In this document: positions 57,749-64,000 of the stretch, piece after piece
Position numbering within the stretch: the first letter of the stretch is position 1
How the letters are laid out: each line of letters starts with the position of its first letter
Source of the DNA: Gaertneriomyces semiglobifer
Lineage: Eukaryota; Chytridiomycota; Chytridiomycetes; Spizellomycetales; Spizellomycetaceae
DNA length: 64,000 bases
Direction of reading: 5' to 3'
NCBI GenBank assembly: GCA_025558075.1
Contig: JAHLKF010000004.1
Span: forward strand, 248,001 to 312,000
Translations under genes and position numbers: made by a program
Notes under the pieces: generated by a model
Told to the model about the DNA's origin: nothing
What the model saw: only the letters and a program-made list of their open reading frames with translations
Databases searched by the model: none

Positions 57749-58127
57749 AAACATTCTCGTGGAAGCTATCAGGATAGATTGACATTTTAGTGACTGCTTA
57801 CCGAACTATGATGACTGTGCGATTTCATGTATTCTGTCACTTGAATAGTATAATTCCCATGTGGACTAAGAACATAGCGATGGTTTCAATGCTCACGAGC
57901 ACTTTTGAGTCGTGCTTCTCTCTTGACGCATACGCACCAGCATATGGACAGTCCCTGCAAGTTATTGGTCGTATATTCTTAATTTCCTTCGTATATGTTA
58001 CACATGAGCATTTATCCGCACAATGTTCATTTCTCTACACAAGCCGTTGAATTTTCCCTCTTTCAAATTTCTTTCGTTTACGTTCTTCCCTCTGGCCTTC
58101 TTTTACACTCTTCTCTTCTTGTTCCCT
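57749..58127. other. Convergent spacer spartin/fungalysin
   Basis: 379 bp containing the 3' ends of both genes. A T/C-rich tract occurs near 58060-58130. No gene seen. Confidence 0.45.
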
Positions 58128-60527
58128 TTAATTCTTTGATCGACATTTCTTTGGGACGACAAAGCTCTCAGTGCCTCCGCTCTTCGCATCAGTACCAAGG
58201 CCGCGTTTAGCAAACGCTTTCCACAACGCACACAAATTCTCTCCCTTGTTATTCACTTTATCTGCCTGCATGATAGCATCGCGCGCTTCCACAAACGTAG
58301 GGTAACAAGGCTGAAGTTTCATGCCATCAACCACAAGCTGCAGAGCAACAATGTTCCCACCCTTCGTCTTGCGGTTGGACATGTGGTCTCGTGGCTGTAG
58401 CTGTCCCGTGCGGAAATCGCGGTAGGACGATGATGATGATGATGATGGTTCGCGGCCTTCATAGCCCGTGTTGAACCAATCAGGGTCAAAGCCGTGCTTG
58501 TCAACCAGTTCCCAAAAGACTTCGTACAGGATTTCTGCCCATACTTCGCCCTTGGCGTGCACGCCCCAGTATCCAGGCTGGTTGATGAATTTATAGGTGG
58601 ATGGGTTCACGGATTTGTCTGTAGAATACTGGCGGGTTGGAAGAATCTAGGTTAGGCTTCCATGGGAAACCTCGATGTGTAACATATGGTTCCCAATCCT
58701 ACCTTGTATTTCCGAATTCCTGATCCTCCGTTCGCGTACTCGCCCATGCCATAGTCTTGGTGACGAGTCGTATTGGCGGTCACACGGGTTACCGTCGCGA
58801 AGAAATCTCCCCATCCTTCACCTATCAAATTTTGGCAATAGTTAACTTGATGATGAATACACCTGAAAGGCTCAAGACGAGCAGAACGTACCCATTCCGC
58901 CAGACTCTCCCCAACCGAGACATCCCACGTTCATTGGCCCTCCTGTAAGCCTGATGGAAAGTCCGTGGCAGTACTCGTGCATAATAATACCTCCTTCCAG
59001 GTCTCCATCTCGGTATGGCGAAGTCACATCCCACACATACATGCGCATGCGCGGTTGTTGTCCATCTCGTGGTGTGGCAAAGTTGGCATTGTTGTACCCT
59101 GACCCATCCTGAGCGTTCGCAATGACAGCATCTCCGCCGCGGCCACCTCGTCCAAAATTGTCGTGCTGAAAGTTGCCCGCCTCTTCGTCGAATCCATAAA
59201 CATACAACAAATCGTGGATGGCGTTGTTCCAATAGAAAAGATTCGTGATCGCTGCATCGAGGTATGTGCTTGGTTGCTTCTCTAGGTCTACCGAAAAGTC
59301 AAAGGTGAGCGTCTTGGTGCCCTCTGGACGGTAGTTGTCTAGCCAGTGCGAGCGGCCCTCTGTCGAAAACGGCATCATTAGCAAAGTGGTCAATCAGGTG
59401 CATGGCACAACCACATACCTAGATTTTCATGCGCGTAAACATTATTGCCAATCGTAACGGTATGCTGTCGCCCAGCTCCTTGATCATGCCAGCCAAGAGG
59501 CGATGCGAGATGATGGGCTGGGTCAGTAACCAGAACGCGTTCACCAGAGACCGGATCATTTGTGCCCAAAGGGAAAATGTTGTATGCTGCGTCAGACACC
59601 CAGTCAAGAAGTTGGACTACCTCTCCCGTTTCTGTGTTGACAAACGCATTGTACCTAAACAGAACGATGAGAAAGTCTCCTCGGAGGGGCATTTGAGTGA
59701 GAACGTACCAGTTGTCCTTCATTTCCACTTCCAAGTCCCACACTAAAAGGAGGCGCTGCCCTTCTTGAATGTACTTCAATTTGGCCGGAATATCCCGAAC
59801 GGCGAATGGAGATCCACCCACGATGAATGAGGGTGTGCGCTCTTCCCCAGGTGCAAAATGATCGACCGGTATGGCTTCGAGATCCACATTTACCTCCAAG
59901 TTGAGGAATTCAGCGAGAGCCAGCACAGCATCTGCTGGGCCGAGGTCCATTTTGTTGGATGCTGTATCCACATGCTTTATGACCGGTGCGTCGTCAGTCA
60001 TCTTCAGCTGATGGACCATATTGCCAATTTCCGTATATAAGGAAGAGCCCCACGAAATCACTCTGCCATTTTGGTCAATGTTGACATTGGCGACACCATT
60101 GGAGACTTCTAAGGCATCCCTATACTGCTGAATGTAGACGTGGGTGACGCCGTTGTGCTTGCTGGTATGGTGACTCGAAACACGCAAGTCAGCAGTCGGC
60201 ACATTGGTTTTCGACGAGACATATCTGGGGCGACCACGGTAAGCATTATAAAACACGGTGCAGTCCCTGGGCAGATTGCCTGACTCACTTTAGCGCAATG
60301 TTCGCAGGATCTTCAGCTACCGGGGCTGTGAGAAAAGAAACAGTGGGGAAATCACTGTCAACGCCATGTTCATAGAAGCGGTGATCGAGGGAGGGGCCAA
60401 AGTTGCCGTGGGAGCGCGGTGCGCTCGGTGTCCGGCGAGGTTGCTGACTCGTTGGCCGAGCAAGTGCGGTGCTAGCGTTGCTTGCGCACAGCGCCAAGAC
60501 AACGGCCAGCCCTGTTTTGGCCAGCAT
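58128..60527 (-). CDS. Fungalysin metallopeptidase (M36)
   Basis: Secreted zinc endopeptidase. Multi-exon on the minus strand from ATG 60527 to TAA 58128-58130. A signal peptide ([20 protein letters not shown]) is followed by an FTP propeptide, then the catalytic domain: [61 protein letters not shown], and the zinc motif HEYCHGLS with [10 protein letters not shown] supplying the third ligand. The C-terminal part includes [14 protein letters not shown]. An ATGATG microsatellite on the plus strand (about 58430-58450) encodes a run of about seven serines in a surface loop. Chytrids often carry expanded M36 families; this copy looks complete. Confidence 0.94.
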
Positions 60528-61730
60528 AGAGATGGATACTCACCTGTTGGTGGAAGTGAATACGGCGTGGAAGCATATACAGGGCATAATAAAAGTGGGT
60601 TTCCAACGTACAATATCAAAAGCCGATTCTACTGATGAGAAGCGAGCACTGAGAACTTGGTGGTGGAGTAACGTTGAATTGTTTGCGTCTTCAGCTGGAG
60701 GTCTTTCCCACGGGTAATGAACTTGGAGGTTAGAATATCCACCGTCTTACTCGCTGGCAGACACAGAGGTTATCGACGCCGTGTCGGTTTTATCCGATGA
60801 GGTTGCCCGACTTTGGCACCGAGAACCCTTTTACTGGATGTAAGAAGTGGAGCAAGACGAGTACGAGGAAGAGAACAACCAACAGGGCCAAGCAGTGCAG
60901 TGAACTCTTTACTTCAATTCAGTGTCCTGCAGCCCTGTGTGGAGGTCTTGCCTATTCCCATTGCCCGCAAGGCCCATCATCATTCCCGATGGCTCTCTCC
61001 GTTCAAATTCAGGGTCACGAGCAGTTTGACGAGAACCAAACCCCTCGTCCGTTTTGTTTGTTTGTGTGTGTGTCTGTGTTGCGTATCATCATATGCATGC
61101 ATATCTCTCTCTCTTCTCCACTTCCCCCCACCTGCCATGCCTCCTTTGTTGTTGTTGTCATTGCATTGTATTATCACGCCCCAGTATCGCCATTCCGCAT
61201 TATCTCTTGCGCCAAACACACAGGAATTTGAAATGAATTTGAATGAAACCGGGCAAAGTGAGTAACATGACCCAATAACCAACCAACCACATGGCTCCAA
61301 TTTTCCAATTGCATGTGAGCATATCATACCGATAACACACCCGCACACTAACTAGCACTATCGATATCTGCGACGACTTTGTTATTAAATGTTTCCTTCG
61401 ATTCAAAGGAAATTCGAAAGGGTCGTTTCCATTCCAATGCTAATGCTAAAATTGGGAACGTCAGATGATGGGAAGAGGAGAGAGTTGCCTAACGCGCTGC
61501 GCGTTCCGGCCAACCAAGACACCCCATCTTCGCCGTAAACGTTAATTTTAATGCCACGGGATAACGTACGCTCAGTTCTCTCATACCGTCGGCGTCGAGT
61601 GTAACTAACTACCTAACTAGGAAGCGAGGTTACCGATCGCTGCTTTCTGACGGCAAGATGTTCCTGCTTCCCAAGGAGACGCCACTTGTTGATGGGGTTG
61701 CTTATGTAATCGCCTTTATTCATAACGAGA
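60528..61730. promoter_or_regulatory. Long divergent spacer fungalysin/HYLS1
   Basis: 1.2 kb. It holds GT and CT microsatellites (about 61059-61115) and a perfect 15-base palindrome with 7-base arms at 61491-61505 (AACGCGC-T-GCGCGTT). Promoters of both genes are expected. Plus-strand ORFs of up to 150 codons (60813-61265) look like non-coding sequence because of low-complexity composition. Confidence 0.45.
61491..61505. repeat. Perfect short inverted repeat
   Basis: Seven-base arms AACGCGC and GCGCGTT flank a single T. It lies about 230 bp upstream of the first possible HYLS1 ATG. Such a site could bind a dimeric regulator, but this is only a visual observation. Confidence 0.4.
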
Positions 61731-63043
61731 ATGACAGGTTTGTTCGGACGCGTTAAGGTGCTTGGCCGATGCGTTTGGAAAAGTGAAACCACGACCAGCA
61801 GCGCATTAGGCATGTATTCGCTCAAAATGGATTATGACACGATCTGTCAGCAAGCGCTTGCAGAGTTGGAGAGCTTGTCCGAGTACTTGGGAAATAGCGT
61901 GCCAAGCAGCTTTCCTGACACCGAGGACGACATTAGCTCCAAACCTTTGGACCCACCCACTGAAGATACCGTCACGCAAACCACCCATCCAACTTCAGCG
62001 TCATACCTTTCTCGAGAGCTTAACATAAGCAAAGACGATGTTAGAGCACAGTTGGAAAGCATGGGCTACTCTCCGAGCGCCCTTCCAGACGAAATGCTGG
62101 ATGAGTTCATCAGTGAGTTCAAAGTCGTGTACAAGGCAGAACTAGCAGAGTTTCTGGAAGATGATGACATTGATGCGCTTTTGGAAACCACTGATGATGA
62201 TCTGATCACTGGAAATGAGGATTTTTTGGATAACGAGGATGAAATTTCACCAATTGAAGCGCCAACTCCAGCGAGAGCCGCGGCGCAGAGCGAACGCGAG
62301 GAAACATACGTGCCTTCTGTAGTTCTCTCAGATACTCCCCAAGTACAAACTTCACCACGCAAACACGATACGCATACAGAATCAACCTTCCGGCCGACGG
62401 ACTACCAACGGAGCTTGAGCGAAAAGCTTGCTTCCCTGGATTTGTCCAACGTAAGAAGAAAAGTGAAGCGCCAACAGCAACAACTCGACAACCGTGACGA
62501 CTACAGTGACTACAGTAACATCATCGGCGTTAATGCCAGCCAGCGTTCGGACATTGATGAGGAAGTGAGTAAAGGACACTGTTCGGTGCACGCGCTTCGC
62601 CAAATCCTGATAACTTTACACTTTCAGAGTTACTCCAGCGTCATCAATGATGACAGCGAAGCAGAGTATGACGATTACACCAGCCCATCCACTGAATCTT
62701 CATCTGACGATACGCCTGGAAGACGACGATACCGGTCAGGATGTAAGTTATGCATCAACGTGCCACTCCCGAGATGCGCTCTCTAACGGCAGCTCCTCCC
62801 AAAATGATAGATATACGGGGAAGCGCTCCGCCACCACGGCGGAAACACGACCCGGTCACACGGTATCATCAACATCAAGCGCGATGGCAGCGTGACGGCT
62901 TCCTGCAGAGAATGGTGAACAAAAAGCCGGTAGTGGCCCCTGTTGCCAGTGTACCTTCAAGACCCACCAGCACAGGCTATTCCCAACGTCCGCGACATAA
63001 CTATGCTGACATGAGACCAACTTACGGTAGGGGTTTATGGTGA
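61731..63043 (+). CDS. HYLS1: HYLS1 (hydrolethalus syndrome protein 1 homologue)
   Basis: Centriolar protein required for basal bodies to form cilia. Three exons (61731-62564, 62628-62742, 62793-63043) give 399 residues. The conserved helical N-terminal element reads LNISKDDVRAQLESMGYSP, and the C-terminal HYLS1 box is RRKHDPVTRYHQHQARWQRD followed by a basic tail. The middle is acidic and disordered. The first ATG is 61731; in-frame ATGs at 61812 and 61827 are alternatives, and the last gives a start at MDYDTICQQ. Presence of a centriole/cilium gene agrees with IFT139 in the same window. Confidence 0.88.
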
Positions 63044-63317
63044 TGACGTAGCGCAGCAAGACCTAATGCGTTCTGACAGTCATTCCAACCACAAAAAAGC
63101 GAGATGAGTTAGTGTGGGACATCAGGAACCGGATGGCATACGTTGGCCAAGCATGAGAATAGGGCAATATACCCATCTCCATACATAGAACTTGCATATG
63201 TCGTTCTCCTTTGACACAAACCGCCGAGGTTTTTTTTGTCGCGCTGGGGAGAACGCTTGTAGCGAGGCGTACTGAAGCTGCTCGAAAATGTATATGCAAG
63301 GAAGTATATCTCTAGCG

Positions 63318-64000
63318 CTAATTGAAGGCAAAAACCTCTACAACATGACAATCAAAGTATCGCTTCTTCGTTCCCGTCAGCAACTGATTCTCAAACGTCT
63401 GGCACATGCCAGTTTCGCCACCCGTTAAGGTTTCGTTGAGGATTAAACCGACACCACCACTGTAAAACAATCGAACCTGTCAGTGCAAGGACTCAGCTTG
63501 AACAACACACACGAGAAACCCTACCCGCCACCTCCGATGTGAATCTCTTTTCTTGATATCATAATGAACATGGAAGCCCGATCCCGGATGTACTGCGCCG
63601 TGGGTGCGTTGGTGATCCGAGGAACCGTTGGATCCGCCAGTTCTCCGTTATCGGGATTATCTTCAATCTGATACGTCCGCCCGACCCAAGCAAAGAGCTT
63701 TGCGGACGGTTCCAACGTGAAAAGGAACGTTTCACCTAGCATGCAAATGACCGACATCAGTGGACTGAACATGACATATACCCCCCTCGACGACGATAAG
63801 GATTGACATACCATTCCCATACCACTCCCCTCGGTTTTCGCCCGGCCCGGGAAATGGATGACTCAAGTATGCACCAAACACAGCGCCTTCTGTGGTTTCC
63901 ACTAATATGATCAGAGGCGCCCTGTCCGCCGCACGGTTGAACAAGTTGTTTGTATGTGTTCCGTGTTCTCTCGTCGTAAACACCAATTCCAGAGCTTCTA
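63318..64000 (-). CDS. TLDc-domain protein (3' part only)
   Basis: The minus-strand coding region ends at TAG 63318-63320 and runs off the right edge, so the N-terminus is missing. The visible exons show a TLDc domain of the OXR1/NCOA7 kind: LFNRAADRAPLIILVETTEG, VFGAYLSHPF, EWYGNGETFLFTLEP, KLFAWVGRTYQIEDN, RKEIHIGGGG and, after a short intron, GVGLILNETLTGGETGMCQT, ending CHVVEVFAFN. TLDc proteins interact with V-ATPase and protect against oxidative stress. Whether a LysM or other domain precedes it cannot be seen. Confidence 0.88.

Noticed and set aside
60813..61265. 150-codon plus-strand ORF in the fungalysin/HYLS1 spacer
   Set aside because: Translation is low-complexity over GT and CT microsatellites, with no splice support or family.
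1..64000. tRNA genes, rRNA, CRISPR arrays, complete transposons
   Set aside because: I looked for T-loop GTTCRANNC patterns, regular spaced repeats and transposase motifs and found none that held up; a dedicated scan would be decisive.

Overview
The window is nuclear DNA of an intron-rich zoosporic (flagellated) fungus, most likely a chytrid. Introns are short (about 45-180 bp) with GTRNGT-type donors, and branch points such as TACTAAC are visible. Fungal markers are a Zn(II)2Cys6 regulator with a fungal-specific middle domain, a fungalysin (M36) protease, RIB7, ATP10, and KIN1-type kinase. Cilium markers absent from Dikarya are IFT139 (TTC21B) and HYLS1. SKA1, a PINCH-type five-LIM protein and neurochondrin are also ancestral opisthokont genes that yeasts and moulds mostly lack.

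Layout: the left edge holds the 3' end of an unidentified gene (1-329) and a gene-poor stretch with a degenerate tandem duplication. Then come NADH-cytochrome b5 reductase (1405-2634, +) and the ribosome-biogenesis GTPase-like protein TSR1 (3165-5781, +). Next is a minus-strand pseudogene of a RecQ-like helicase fused to a phosphoribosyltransferase (6298-8362), probably of bacterial ancestry. The twelve-exon IFT139 gene follows (8624-13837, +). From 14.2 to 25 kb lie the Zn2Cys6 regulator (-), COG7 (-), the complex I assembly methyltransferase NDUFAF5 (+), PINCH (+) and SRP19 (-). From 25 to 32 kb COX20 (+) and the large PI4-kinase STT4 (-) sit tail to tail only 34 bp apart. From 32 to 42 kb: a DUF2470 membrane protein (+), REXO4 (-), RIB7 (+), SHQ1 (-), GTP cyclohydrolase I (-) and neurochondrin (+). 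From 42 to 56 kb: PEX12 (-), an unidentified basic/disordered protein (+), PIG-S (-), ATP10 (+), an RRM protein (-), a KIN1/MARK-type kinase (+) and SKA1 (-). From 56 to 64 kb: a spartin-like senescence-domain protein (+), fungalysin (-), HYLS1 (+) and the 3' part of a TLDc-domain gene (-).

The genes are ordinary housekeeping genes for separate processes rather than a cluster: organelle biogenesis (COX20, ATP10, NDUFAF5, PEX12), secretion and membrane traffic (COG7, SRP19, PIG-S, STT4, spartin), RNA and ribosome (TSR1, SHQ1, REXO4), cofactors (RIB7, GCH1), cilium (IFT139, HYLS1) and mitosis (SKA1). Many neighbours are divergent with 200-400 bp between start codons, so shared promoters are likely. 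No tRNA, rRNA, CRISPR array or intact transposon was recognised. Splice sites were placed by reading-frame continuity and family similarity; for most multi-exon genes the summed exon lengths are divisible by three.
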